Assembly (NCBI RefSeq): GCF_010500815.1
Contig: NZ_JAAAMG010000002.1
Span: 259,730 to 323,729, forward strand
Reading direction: 5' to 3'
DNA from: Jiella pacifica
Lineage (GTDB): Bacteria; Pseudomonadota; Alphaproteobacteria; Rhizobiales; Rhizobiaceae
Length of the DNA: 64,000 nucleotides
Position 1 is the stretch's first letter. Each line of letters opens with the position of its first letter. Below the pieces are notes generated by a model. That model was not told the origin of the DNA and did not search any database. It was given only the letters and a program-made list of their open reading frames with translations. The translations under genes and the position numbers were made by a program. Shown in pieces: positions 33,201 through 41,189 of this stretch.

Positions 33201-34103
33201 AGACAGGCGGAGCGTGGGGCCAAGTGGATCGCGCGCCGCGACGTGATCGGCCGGGTCGCCGGCGGCGAGTTCCTGCCGCTTTCGGTCTCGCTCGGGCAAG
33301 TGCCCGGGACGAGCGGGTTTTGCGCGGTCATCAACGACATCACGCCGTGGAAGCGGGCCGAGGAGACGGCGCTCCGCGAGCGCGCCAATGCCGAGGCTTC
33401 GAATCTACAAAAAAGCACCTTCCTGGGGGAAGTCGCACAGGAGATCAAAGACCCCATCGACGCGATGATCGGCTTTGCCGACCTGATCGGGACTGAAACC
33501 CTCGGGCCGGTCGGCAATGAGCGCTATCTCGAATATCTCGACGACATCAAACGCTCGGGCCACCAGGTGATCGATCTCGTCACCATCCTGCACGATCTCG
33601 CCAAGGTCGAAAGCGGCAGGCAGGAGCTGACCTTCGAGGCGGTGTCGCTGGCAGAAATCGTCACCGAGGTGACCTCCGTCATGGCGCCGCAGGCCAACCG
33701 CCAGCGCGTCATCATGCGCACGCACCTGCCATCTTCCGTGCCGCCCGTCGTCGGCGATCGCGACACCATCCGCCAGATCGCAACCAATCTCGTGGCCAAT
33801 TCGATCCGCTCGACGCCGACAGGCGGACAACTGATCGTCTCGCTGCGATACGAAGACGAGACGGGCGTCTCGCTGCGATTTCGCGACAGCGGCGTCGGGA
33901 TGCGGCAGGACGAGATCGACAGTGCGTTGCACGGCCCTGGCACCGGCTATGCCTCCGCCGGCGCCGAGACCGGCCGCCTAGGCCTGCCGCTCACCAAGGC
34001 GCTCGCCGAAGCCAACCGGGCCGAGCTTTCCATCGTATCGGCACCCGGCGAAGGCACTCTCGTCGAAGTGCGCTTTCCGCCGTCGCGCGTCCTGCTCGAC
34101 TGA
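30225..34103 (+). CDS. Large multi-PAS histidine-kinase-like protein without the phosphoacceptor histidine
   Basis: A 1292-residue cytosolic protein (no membrane helix). A PAS-like N-terminus (about 30-90) is followed by a long Ala/Pro/Glu-rich low-complexity region (about 215-515), then PAS regions at about 522-625, 795-890 and 920-1045 and a kinase core. The H-box reads FLGEVAQEIKDPIDAMIGF: the position of the phosphorylated His is Gln1072 (codon CAG at 33438). The ATPase domain keeps the N-box Asn (NLVANSIRSTP) and DSGVGM, while the G2 box is altered (GRLGLPL). The core resembles the PleC/DivJ/PdhS/DivL cell-cycle kinases (LGPVGNERYLEYLDDIKRSG). GTG 30225 or ATG 30249 may be the start; neither has a strong ribosome site. 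Confidence 0.85.
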   Translation: MAEATNEPMATTFMRQTLAIMANPAVRGANAADTAVLVLSPDLSRLVWANAAAAQTFGLSSPGPQQGADGHPGILAQLSGSAGVLARKGQTSLLLRAHQGVRATSLTAELRLLTIEDGSFDGRKDHALLTMRTVRSAYRPQDRDGALIREAGLAEDRAARLVPVDAVATVAPPDDLPAVQAIAAFLAGGEGVADVVSKSGESLLLARVADDRLFVAPGKNGAPILSEAESAPPSTAQALSQSAAPAQRTSVHFRSNWASNASTAVPPPRVDAQSPDDGDRSESDGSAEAAFDEVLSGEAPREPIAESAETRNVTTAAGEDRLAGVASGEAETAAGSPLERAADPRPLRRHSVWTVAAPASGETAPDASPAEAPQQGAPDASQTDRPAPTEPNSGASSQLVSASEPRLDIRKDEDEPAPAGNTLSGTEDAADCPKPASDVLDPGVAAPAETEPTLEDEAATRPSELPPQPSVEHGVADDEAAAPSADSANVRPARASDFAAPGDGAEPAAADAFHARTGGDPVRFVWRVDSEGRFRSLSPEFADAVGPASAAVLDRSVDEVARAYRLDEDGALRRLLSRRDTWSGRTVMWPLEGTAKKVPVDLAALPIYARDRSFDGFRGFGVVRLADAVEDADAIGLSPAAALRDVPPADPSAGEPADKALEDSLPLFMRSVGASTPPINFGRRDPESRPSAPAPAADPPAAPDEAQKRPADKIIRLEERRRAPNASLSQSEEAAFRAIGETLTQEGSQPRDLAEAVTAASKRIGAIEEARQADIDTAGSGGEPNGAPAAGSSDPDFTAALERAYGTIPMPILVQAAQELVYANREFLDLAGYADLLALKSAGGFDSLIVDRQEGDADFLRLRRSNGQTMAIRARMQRTSVDGTSCLLFAFFATPRLSLLSRETIEAADMPAPGVARGVLEDPLLGLAADGIVLVDEDGLVTAMSEPAQRLFDIPPADVSGRPFVTLFAHESQKAIKGLIGGQQDGEPAGAERQAERGAKWIARRDVIGRVAGGEFLPLSVSLGQVPGTSGFCAVINDITPWKRAEETALRERANAEASNLQKSTFLGEVAQEIKDPIDAMIGFADLIGTETLGPVGNERYLEYLDDIKRSGHQVIDLVTILHDLAKVESGRQELTFEAVSLAEIVTEVTSVMAPQANRQRVIMRTHLPSSVPPVVGDRDTIRQIATNLVANSIRSTPTGGQLIVSLRYEDETGVSLRFRDSGVGMRQDEIDSALHGPGTGYASAGAETGRLGLPLTKALAEANRAELSIVSAPGEGTLVEVRFPPSRVLLD

Positions 34104-34193
34104 CGCGGGACCGCCGCGAGCACCAGGGATGCAGCACGGTCTGGCTTCGCGCCGTGCCAAGCGGCCGGTCGAGAACCGGACCCACAAACGCAA

Positions 34194-34218
34194 GACGGGC
34201 CGCGCGAGGCGGCCCGTC
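34194..34218. terminator. Hairpin between convergent PAS-kinase and methyltransferase genes
   Basis: GACGGGCCGC and GCGGCCCGTC form a ten-base stem with a short loop; a second hairpin (AGCCCGGA/TCCGGGCT) lies at about 34236-34256. Neither is followed by a long T run, but their place between two convergent genes suggests transcription stop on both sides. Confidence 0.5.
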
Positions 34219-34269
34219 GGGTTGGTGCAAGGACCAAGCCCGGATCGGTCCGGGCTCGGTCTTCCAAAT

Positions 34270-34926
34270 TCAGTTCTGCCTGCGGCCTTTGCCGTAAACC
34301 CAGTAGTGGGCGCCCTCTTCGGCAATGTAGCGGGCGTCCGGCATCGACGTGACGAGGTGGAGGTCGCCGTCCGCCTCGACTTTCTGGCTGGCGGCCGCGA
34401 AGTCCGTGCCTTCGAGATAGCTGTTTCGGGTCGAGGTGACGAGATAGCCGTCATCCGACAGATAGGACGCCAGTCGTCTCAGACCGTCCGGCTCGACATG
34501 ACCGAGCGTGAACACGCCGCAACAGACGATCAGATCGTATTTCTCGTCGAAGACCGGAGCCTTGTCGACATTGAGATCGACATTGGCGGCCAGCTTGTCG
34601 TAGACGCCGGTCTCTCGCGCGATGTCGCACATCTCCTGGGAAAGATCGAAGCCGTCGATGGCCTCGAAGCCCTTCGCCTTCAGCTCGATCCCGCCAAGCC
34701 CGGTTCCGCAGCCGGCATCCAACACGCGAACCGTCTTCGACTCGCGGCAAAGATAAGTGTCGGCCACCATCAGCGCGATGCTGGCGATTGCCTTCGGCCC
34801 ACCGTATTCTTCGTTCTTGACGTCATTGTCGTAGCGTTCGGCCCAGTCCGCATAGTATTTTTCGAGCTTTTCAGTGTCACCCGCAAGCACGTGCGATGCA
34901 TGGATGGTGTTTTCCGAATTCGACAA
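34270..34926 (-). CDS. Class I SAM-dependent methyltransferase
   Basis: A 218-residue methyltransferase. Motif I is VRVLDAGCGTGLGGIELKA (about residues 66-84), followed by IDGFDLSQEMCDIARE and the acidic YDLIVCCGVFTLGHVEP. The N-terminal LEKYYADWAERYDNDVKN is typical of a Williams-Beuren (WBSCR27)-like/TPR-linked methyltransferase group. The substrate cannot be inferred. It is monocistronic and divergent from the iron transporter genes across a long regulatory gap. Confidence 0.85.
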   Translation of the reverse strand: MSNSENTIHASHVLAGDTEKLEKYYADWAERYDNDVKNEEYGGPKAIASIALMVADTYLCRESKTVRVLDAGCGTGLGGIELKAKGFEAIDGFDLSQEMCDIARETGVYDKLAANVDLNVDKAPVFDEKYDLIVCCGVFTLGHVEPDGLRRLASYLSDDGYLVTSTRNSYLEGTDFAAASQKVEADGDLHLVTSMPDARYIAEEGAHYWVYGKGRRQN

Positions 34927-35465
34927 AGTTCGACCTCTCGTCTGATTGCGATAGTTTCCACGCTTATAAGATGACGCAATGCAGCGTACAAATCGAGTCT
35001 TGACATCGATGTTTTTGCGAACTTTCTCGTTTGCCTTTGATATTATGAAGATTTCACGATTACCCGTGAAACGCTTTATGGGCGCTTTCGCTCAGAAGGC
35101 GCAGGACATGCGGCATCAATGGATTTTTTCCCGGCCTGGAGCGCCTCCCTGCCTGAACACCCGCTTCCAATGCGGAACGAAAACGTGATCAAGATCATCC
35201 AATTTAGAATAGCGACAAAAGTCGCCGTAACGGCTTGAAACGGTTGAGGCGGCCGTGGCGCCTGACCGTACTGCAAGCTTTTACTTTAGAACTCTTCCAA
35301 GGCTTTGATTTTACTGCCGAAAGCGTTGCTGTTATGCCCTCCCGGCATCGCAGAGTCGGTGCGGTTCTGAGCCGACCCGCTGGGTGCCGAGGCAAAGGGA
35401 GCGCACCGGCGAATGGGTTGCACAGCCGCCCCACCTCCAGTTCGGACCCGACAGGACAGAGTCAG
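34927..35465. other. Long divergent regulatory region upstream of the iron transporter
   Basis: 539 bases without a supported gene, AT-richer than its surroundings at 34940-35330. A perfect inverted repeat TTTCACG-N6-CGTGAAA lies at 35052-35071. TTTAGAA occurs at 35203-35209 and again within an Irr-like box at 35285-35301. TTGACA at 35000-35005 could be a -35 element, without a good -10. The region should contain the promoters of the methyltransferase and of the iron transporter genes. Confidence 0.5.
35285..35301 (+). promoter_or_regulatory. Candidate Irr iron-control element (ICE) box
   Basis: TTTAGAA-CTC-TTCCAAG matches the shape of the rhizobial ICE motif (TTTAGAA-N3-TTCTAAA) with three mismatches in the right arm. 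It is 165 bases upstream of an iron(III)-binding protein gene, and an irr gene is present in this window at 58972-59439. The assignment depends on motif memory and position only. Confidence 0.45.
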
Positions 35466-36518
35466 ATGAAACGTTCCCGTTCCGCCCGCACCGCCCTGCC
35501 CATTGGCCTCTCACTCCTCGTCTCGGCAACCCTTGCGGCGCCGGTCGCACAGGCTGCGGACGTCAACATCTACACCTCGCGTCAGCCGGAGTTGATCCAG
35601 CCGGTCCTCGATGCCTTCACCGAGGAAACCGGTCTTTCCACCGCAACGATCTTCATCGACAAGGGGCTGGAGGAGCGGGTCAAGGCCGAGGGCGCCAATT
35701 CGCCGGCCGATCTCATCATGACCGTCGACATCGGCCGTCTCGACGCAGCCAAGCAGGCCGGCGTCGTCCAGCCGGTCGAAAGCGCCGTGCTTGCCGAGAA
35801 CATTCCAGAGCAATTCCGCGACGGCGAAAAGGAATGGTTCGCGCTGACGGCCCGCGGCCGGGTCGTCTACGCCTCGAAGGACCGCTTCGATGCCGACTCC
35901 ATCACCTATGAGGAACTGGCCGATCCGAAGTGGAAGGGCCGGCTGTGCACGCGTTCCGGCCAGCACCAGTACAACATCGCACTGATCGCCGCCTACATCG
36001 CCCACCACGGCGAGGACGCCGCGCGCCAATGGGTGACCGGCCTGCGCGACAATCTCGCCCGGCGGCCCGAGGGCGGCGACCGCGACCAGGCCAAGGCGAT
36101 TTTCGCCGGCGAATGCGACATCGCGATCGGCAACACCTACTATGTCGGCAAGATGGCCACGAACGATAAGGAGCCGGAGCAGAAGGAGTGGGCGAACGCC
36201 ATCAAGGTGATCATGCCGACCTTCGACAACGGCCTCACCCACGTGAACATCTCGGGCGTATCTCTGGCCAAGAACGCGCCGAACGCGGACAATGCGGTCA
36301 AACTGATGGAATTCCTGTCGAGCGATGAAGCCCAGAAGATCTACGCCGAGCTGAACTACGAGTATCCGGTCGAGCCCGGCATCGAGACCTCCGATCTTGT
36401 GAAGTCCTTCGGCGAACTCAAGCCCGATTCGCTGCCGCTCGACGAGATCGCCGAACACCGGACCAAGGCTTCCGAGATCGTCGACGAGGTGAACTACGAC
36501 GGCGGCCCGCAGAGCTGA
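35466..36518 (+). CDS. Iron(III) ABC transporter, periplasmic binding protein (FbpA-like)
   Basis: A 350-residue periplasmic protein with a Sec signal peptide (about 1-30, cleavage near AQAAD), then DVNIYTSRQPELIQPVLDAF, the usual start of ferric-binding proteins. KGRLCTRSGQHQYNIALIAA and CDIAIGNTYYVGKM include the tyrosines that bind Fe3+ in FbpA/FutA proteins. The frame is open upstream, but only ATG 35466 begins the signal peptide. The permease gene follows after 19 bases. Iron uptake is inferred from family likeness. Confidence 0.92.
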   Translation: MKRSRSARTALPIGLSLLVSATLAAPVAQAADVNIYTSRQPELIQPVLDAFTEETGLSTATIFIDKGLEERVKAEGANSPADLIMTVDIGRLDAAKQAGVVQPVESAVLAENIPEQFRDGEKEWFALTARGRVVYASKDRFDADSITYEELADPKWKGRLCTRSGQHQYNIALIAAYIAHHGEDAARQWVTGLRDNLARRPEGGDRDQAKAIFAGECDIAIGNTYYVGKMATNDKEPEQKEWANAIKVIMPTFDNGLTHVNISGVSLAKNAPNADNAVKLMEFLSSDEAQKIYAELNYEYPVEPGIETSDLVKSFGELKPDSLPLDEIAEHRTKASEIVDEVNYDGGPQS

Positions 36519-36537
36519 GAAACCCTGCGGCTCGCCG

Positions 36538-38232
36538 ATGTCCGTCATCCCCTCCGACAATATCCGGCGCTTCCTGCCGTGGCGCATCGAGCGCCGCGGC
36601 AGGGGCGACGACGGCTATCTCGCCGTCGCCTTCGTCCTGGCTGCTCTCGTCGCCATGCCTTTCGCGGCGCTCGTCTGGCTCGCCGCGTCGGGCTCCTCGT
36701 CGAACTGGTCGCATCTGGCAACGACGATCCTGCCGGAGGCGAGCCGGGTCACGCTCCAACTCATGCTCGGCGTCGCGGTTCTCACCGGCACCTTCGGCGT
36801 CGTCACCGCCTGGCTCGTGGCGAGTTTCGACTTTCCCGGCCGGCGCCTGTTTTCCTGGGCGCTGGTCCTGCCTCTGGCGGTTCCGACCTACATCGCCGCC
36901 TATTGCTTCGTCGAATTCCTGCATTTCGCCGGGCCGGTGCAATCGGCGATCCGCGCCGTTTTCGGCTTTCAGTCCAGTCGTGACTACTGGTTTCCGGACG
37001 TGCGCTCGCTCTGGGGCGCGATCCTCATCCTCTCCTCGGTGCTTTATCCCTACGTCTATCTGACGGTGAGGATGGTGTTCCTGATGCAGGGCCGCAAGGC
37101 GGCCGACGTGGCGCGCACCCTCGGCGCCTCGCAGGCCACGGTCTTCCTGAAGGTGCTCTTTCCCCTCGCCCGGCCCGCCATCGCCATCGGCGTGTCGCTG
37201 GCCTTGATGGAATCGGTCAACGACATCGGCGCGGTCGAATTTCTCGGGGTGAGGACGCTGACCTTCGCCGTCTATTCGACCTGGCTCAACCGCGGCGACC
37301 TCTACGGCGCGACCCAAATCGCGCTTCTGATGCTGGCGGTGATCGTGCTTCTGGTGATGGTCGAGCGGTTCGCTCGCCGCAAGCAGCGCTTCACCCTCGG
37401 CCGGGCCGACCGGCCGCAGCCCGGCTCGGAAAAGCTCTCGGGCGGCAGGGCCTTCCTCGCCTCGGCCGCCTGCGCCTTGCCGATTCTCCTCGGCTTCGCC
37501 ATTCCCTTGCTGGTTCTCGGCGACTTTGCGCTCAGGCGGCTCGATCAACTGGGCGACCCGCAACTCTGGCGGGCGCTCTTCCACACCGTCACGCTGGCCG
37601 GCACGACCGGCCTCGTCACCGTCCTCGTCGGCTTCATGCTGGCCTATGGCGTGCGGCTGACCGGGTCGAAGCGCTTGCTTCTCATGACCCGTCTCGCCGT
37701 CCTCGGCTACGCGGTTCCCGGCACCGTGCTCGCCATCGGCATCCTCATCCCGCTCGCCGGTCTCGACAATTGGGTGGACGCGCGGATGCGGGCGGGCTTC
37801 GACGTATCGACCGGGCTGCTGCTGACCGGCTCGGGCATTGCCATCGTCTATGCCGGCTTCGTGCGCTTCATGGCGATGGGCCACGGCTCGCTGGAGAGCG
37901 GCTTCACCAAGCTCTCGCCGCATCTCGACATGGCCGCCCGCACCCTCGGCCGGTCACCGGGTGCGACGCTCTTCGAGGTGATCCTGCCCCTCATGCGTCC
38001 GGCGCTGTTGACCGCATTCCTCCTCGTCTTCGTCGAGGCCTCCAAGGAGCTTTCCGCGACGATCCTCCTGCGCCCCTTCGATTTCGAGACGCTGGCGACC
38101 TTCGTCTATGCCCAGACGTCGCGGTCTGCCTTCGAGGACGGCGCCGTGGCGGCGCTGCTGATCGTCCTCGTCGGGATCCTGCCGGTGGCGATCCTCAATC
38201 GGTCGATCCTCGCAGAGACGGCCCGCGGCTGA
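36538..38232 (+). CDS. Iron(III) ABC transporter permease (FbpB-like, duplicated)
   Basis: A 564-residue inner-membrane protein with two complete binding-protein-dependent permease units. EAA-type loops that contact the ATPase occur in each: DVARTLGASQATVFLKVLFP (about 197-216) and MAARTLGRSPGATLFEVILP (about 465-484). That double architecture is typical of ferric iron and thiamine permeases. It forms an operon with the preceding binding protein. No ATP-binding gene follows; the next plus-strand gene belongs to a different locus, so the ATPase must be encoded elsewhere. Confidence 0.93.
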   Translation: MSVIPSDNIRRFLPWRIERRGRGDDGYLAVAFVLAALVAMPFAALVWLAASGSSSNWSHLATTILPEASRVTLQLMLGVAVLTGTFGVVTAWLVASFDFPGRRLFSWALVLPLAVPTYIAAYCFVEFLHFAGPVQSAIRAVFGFQSSRDYWFPDVRSLWGAILILSSVLYPYVYLTVRMVFLMQGRKAADVARTLGASQATVFLKVLFPLARPAIAIGVSLALMESVNDIGAVEFLGVRTLTFAVYSTWLNRGDLYGATQIALLMLAVIVLLVMVERFARRKQRFTLGRADRPQPGSEKLSGGRAFLASAACALPILLGFAIPLLVLGDFALRRLDQLGDPQLWRALFHTVTLAGTTGLVTVLVGFMLAYGVRLTGSKRLLLMTRLAVLGYAVPGTVLAIGILIPLAGLDNWVDARMRAGFDVSTGLLLTGSGIAIVYAGFVRFMAMGHGSLESGFTKLSPHLDMAARTLGRSPGATLFEVILPLMRPALLTAFLLVFVEASKELSATILLRPFDFETLATFVYAQTSRSAFEDGAVAALLIVLVGILPVAILNRSILAETARG

Positions 38233-38406
38233 GTGAAAAAAGCGAGCCGGGTTTGCGTCCCCGGCGAGCCGGTCGCGCTATTCGTTGATTGGCCGCGCAT
38301 CCCTCCCCTCCCAAAGACGTCCCGCCACCCTAGGTCGGGCAGGTGTGACGCCCGCTGTCCTGTGAGCGACCGGCAGGGCCGCATTCGTTCAAGGGGATAG
38401 GATTCG

Positions 38407-38772
38407 ATGTCGGAAATCTCAGAACCACGCACGGCGGGAGGCGCATGGCTGGTGGTCGCCGCGGCCGGCGTCGCGGCAGTCGTCGCCTTCGTCAATCTGG
38501 TCAATAGCGGCAACGGCATCGCCTGGAGCTTCGGCGCCTGGCTGGTTCTCGGCTCCAGCCTGCTCGTCGCCTTGGGAGGCGCCCTCCTCGCGCTCCATCT
38601 GGTTCTGTCGAAGGGGCTGCGCGGGCTGATGGCGGTGCTGGTGCTGCTCGGGATCGTCGGCACAGGGGTCGCCGCCTATTTCCTCACCGCCTGGATTCTT
38701 CTCGTCGCCATGGGCGTGGCGCTGGTGGGCTGGCTGATCCATGTCGCCGCCGACCCATCGCCCCTCGATTGA
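38407..38772 (+). CDS. Small four-helix membrane protein upstream of a PQQ dehydrogenase
   Basis: A 121-residue protein of almost continuous hydrophobic helices (about 14-32, 41-66, 72-93 and 96-113) with short polar ends (MSEISEPRTAGG; ADPSPLD). I do not recognise a named family. It lies 33 bases before the quinoprotein dehydrogenase on the same strand. Membrane glucose dehydrogenases carry a five-helix anchor of similar size at their N-terminus, which the enzyme downstream lacks, so this may be a detached anchor or quinone-docking subunit. That is inference from position and topology. Confidence 0.75.
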   Translation: MSEISEPRTAGGAWLVVAAAGVAAVVAFVNLVNSGNGIAWSFGAWLVLGSSLLVALGGALLALHLVLSKGLRGLMAVLVLLGIVGTGVAAYFLTAWILLVAMGVALVGWLIHVAADPSPLD

Positions 38773-38805
38773 CGACGCATTTCTCGCTGACGGGACACGA
38801 CACCC

Positions 38806-41088
38806 ATGAAAATCGCTAGAACGGCCGCAACTTCCGCGGCTCTTACCCTGATCTTCACCCTCGCCACACCGGCCCTGGCACAACAGGACAGCAACGGCGG
38901 GCAGAGCCCTCAGGCACCACAATATGGCGTAACCGACGAGCCCGGCGACGTATCCGAGGAGGGCGCCTCCACGACGGGAAGCGAAGCGGCCCCTGGCAGC
39001 CAGGATTCTGGCAGCCAATCCGGAGCTTCTCAGACAGGGGAAGAACAGGATGCCGCCGGCCAGGGAAGCGAGGCCGGGCAGGACGATGAGGCCTCCCAAG
39101 AAGCGGGATCGGACCAGCAGTCGCCGGGCCTCACGAGCCAGCCGACCCAGGGCGGCGGCAGCGTCGAACGGCCTGTGGGCTCCGACGCGGCTGCCACCCA
39201 GGGCGACGAGGCCAACACCGCCGAGGCGAGACAACCCCAGAAGCCCGACGCATGGATGCAGGATCCCAATAGCTGGGCGACGTTCAACGGCGATCTGATG
39301 GCGCAGAAATATTCGCCGGTCGACCAGATCACGCCCGACAACGTCGAAAATCTCGAAAAGGTCTGGGAGTATCACACCGGAGACGTCTCGGACGGCTCCG
39401 GCGACATTCCCACAACCGTCTGGTCGGCAACGCCTCTCTTCGTCAACGACACGCTTTACATCGGCACGCCGTTCTACCGGATCATCGCGCTCGAACCGGA
39501 TACCGGTAAGGAGAAGTGGAGTTTCAACCCGGATGCCCGGCTTGAGGCCCTCACCCAGCCGGCGATGAAGAACCGCGGCGTCGCCTATTGGCAGGCGGAG
39601 AACCCGCAGGAAGGCGAGGCCTGCCAGAAGATCGTCTATATCGGAACGATGGACGCCAAGCTCTACGGCGTCGACGCGGACACCGGCAAGCCTTGCGAGA
39701 CCTTCGGCCAGAACGGCATGGTCGACGTCAACCAGTGGAATACGGTCAACGACAAGTGGCCGCTGTCGCTCCTGCAGGCGCCCACCATCTATCACGACAC
39801 GATCTTCCTCGGCTGGGCCGGCAAGGATTGGACGGATAGCGCTGCCCCTCCCGGCACCGTCTTTGCCCTCGACGCCAAGAGCGGCGAGTTGAAGTGGATG
39901 TTCCACGCCTTGCCGAACGAGGTGATCTCGCGCACGGGCACGGCCAATGTCTGGGCGTCGATGTCCCTCGATCCCGAGCGCGGCCTTCTCTACATTCCGA
40001 TCTCCTCGCCGAGCCCGAACTATTACGGCGGCGACCGCAAGGAGGAACTGCCGCTGGCAACGTCGGTCACCGCTCTCGACACCGATACGGGCGAGGTGGT
40101 GTGGAGCCGCCAGCTGATCCACCACGACATCTGGGACTACGACACCGTCGCCCCGCCGACGCTCGTCGACATCCAGAAGGACGGACAGACGGTCCCGGCC
40201 CTCGTCCAGACGTCGAAACAGGGCTTCATCTACGTCCTCAATCGCGAGACCGGCGAACCGATTTACCCGATCGAGGAGCGGCCGGTCCCGGCCTCGGACG
40301 TTCCGGGCGAGGAGGCGTCGCCGACGCAGCCCTTCGTCGACAAGCCGGCGCCGGTGATCGGCGACGACTGGCCGGGGGTTTCGCCGCTGGCGGATGCCGT
40401 CAGCTTCGGCGAATGCTCGCGCCGGGCGGAAGGCTATCGCTGGGAGGGCCGGTTCACCCCGCCCAGCCTCGAAGGCACCATCGCCTATCCGCCGACGACC
40501 GGCGGTTCGCAATGGGGTGGCGGAGCGGTCGATCCGACGACCGGCATCTACGTCGTCAACTCGAACTCCGTGGTGCAGATCTACACGCTGATCCCGCGCG
40601 ACGAGTTCGAGCAGAAGAGCCAGGACGGCGAGACCTCGGGCTATTATGCGCAGGGCGACGTCGCCTATGGCTTCAAGCTCGAGACCTTCCTCAACTGGGC
40701 GGGCATGCCGTGCTGGAACGGGCCCTATGGCACGATCGCGGCCTATGACCTGAAGACCGGCGAGCGGCTGTGGAACGAGCCCTTCGGTCAGGTGCAGAAA
40801 TACGGCTTCTACATGCCCGAATCCTGGGGCTCGGTGACGATCGGCGGGCCGGTGATCACCAAGTCGGGGCTGATCTTCATCGGTGCTTCGATGGACTCCC
40901 GCGTCAGGGCGCTCGATCTGAAGACCGGCGAGGTGCTGTGGAAGGGGCTGGTCGACGCGCCGGCGGTGTCGCTACCGGCAGTCTACACCTACAAGGGCCG
41001 GCAATACGTCACCTTCGTCGTCGGCGGCAACACGATCCTGCTGCCGAAGGTGTCCGACCAGGTGGTCACCTTCGCTCTCCCAGAGTAG
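38806..41088 (+). CDS. Exported PQQ-dependent dehydrogenase with a disordered N-terminal region
   Basis: A 760-residue quinoprotein. After a Sec signal peptide (about 1-26, cleavage after TPALA) comes a very polar Ser/Gly/Gln/Glu/Asp-rich stretch to about residue 148, then an eight-bladed propeller of the membrane glucose dehydrogenase type: WATFNGDLMAQKYSPVDQIT, IIALEPDTGKEKWSFNPDA, HHDIWDYDTVAPPTLVDI, TGGSQWGGGAVDPTTGIYV and FIGASMDSRVRALDLKTGE. It should oxidise an alcohol or sugar in the periplasm and pass electrons to ubiquinone; substrate unknown. The usual N-terminal membrane domain is absent and may be supplied by the small gene upstream. Confidence 0.9.
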   Translation: MKIARTAATSAALTLIFTLATPALAQQDSNGGQSPQAPQYGVTDEPGDVSEEGASTTGSEAAPGSQDSGSQSGASQTGEEQDAAGQGSEAGQDDEASQEAGSDQQSPGLTSQPTQGGGSVERPVGSDAAATQGDEANTAEARQPQKPDAWMQDPNSWATFNGDLMAQKYSPVDQITPDNVENLEKVWEYHTGDVSDGSGDIPTTVWSATPLFVNDTLYIGTPFYRIIALEPDTGKEKWSFNPDARLEALTQPAMKNRGVAYWQAENPQEGEACQKIVYIGTMDAKLYGVDADTGKPCETFGQNGMVDVNQWNTVNDKWPLSLLQAPTIYHDTIFLGWAGKDWTDSAAPPGTVFALDAKSGELKWMFHALPNEVISRTGTANVWASMSLDPERGLLYIPISSPSPNYYGGDRKEELPLATSVTALDTDTGEVVWSRQLIHHDIWDYDTVAPPTLVDIQKDGQTVPALVQTSKQGFIYVLNRETGEPIYPIEERPVPASDVPGEEASPTQPFVDKPAPVIGDDWPGVSPLADAVSFGECSRRAEGYRWEGRFTPPSLEGTIAYPPTTGGSQWGGGAVDPTTGIYVVNSNSVVQIYTLIPRDEFEQKSQDGETSGYYAQGDVAYGFKLETFLNWAGMPCWNGPYGTIAAYDLKTGERLWNEPFGQVQKYGFYMPESWGSVTIGGPVITKSGLIFIGASMDSRVRALDLKTGEVLWKGLVDAPAVSLPAVYTYKGRQYVTFVVGGNTILLPKVSDQVVTFALPE

Positions 41089-41189
41089 CCGGATAAAAAG
41101 TTTGCTCTTGTTGTCAAGGCGTTGCCGGGGAACCGGCGACGCCTTGCGGCGTTTGTTCTCGGGCACCGGCAACAAGAGAGATCAGGGAT

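Noticed and set aside
38880-39250. Frameshift or misassembly explaining the polar N-terminus of the PQQ dehydrogenase
   Set aside because: The reading frame is continuous with a proper signal peptide, GC-rich codon use stays normal, and a neighbouring secreted protein has the same composition.
38419-40512. 697-codon open frame on the minus strand
   Set aside because: It is antisense to the small membrane gene and the PQQ dehydrogenase; no ribosome site or domain.
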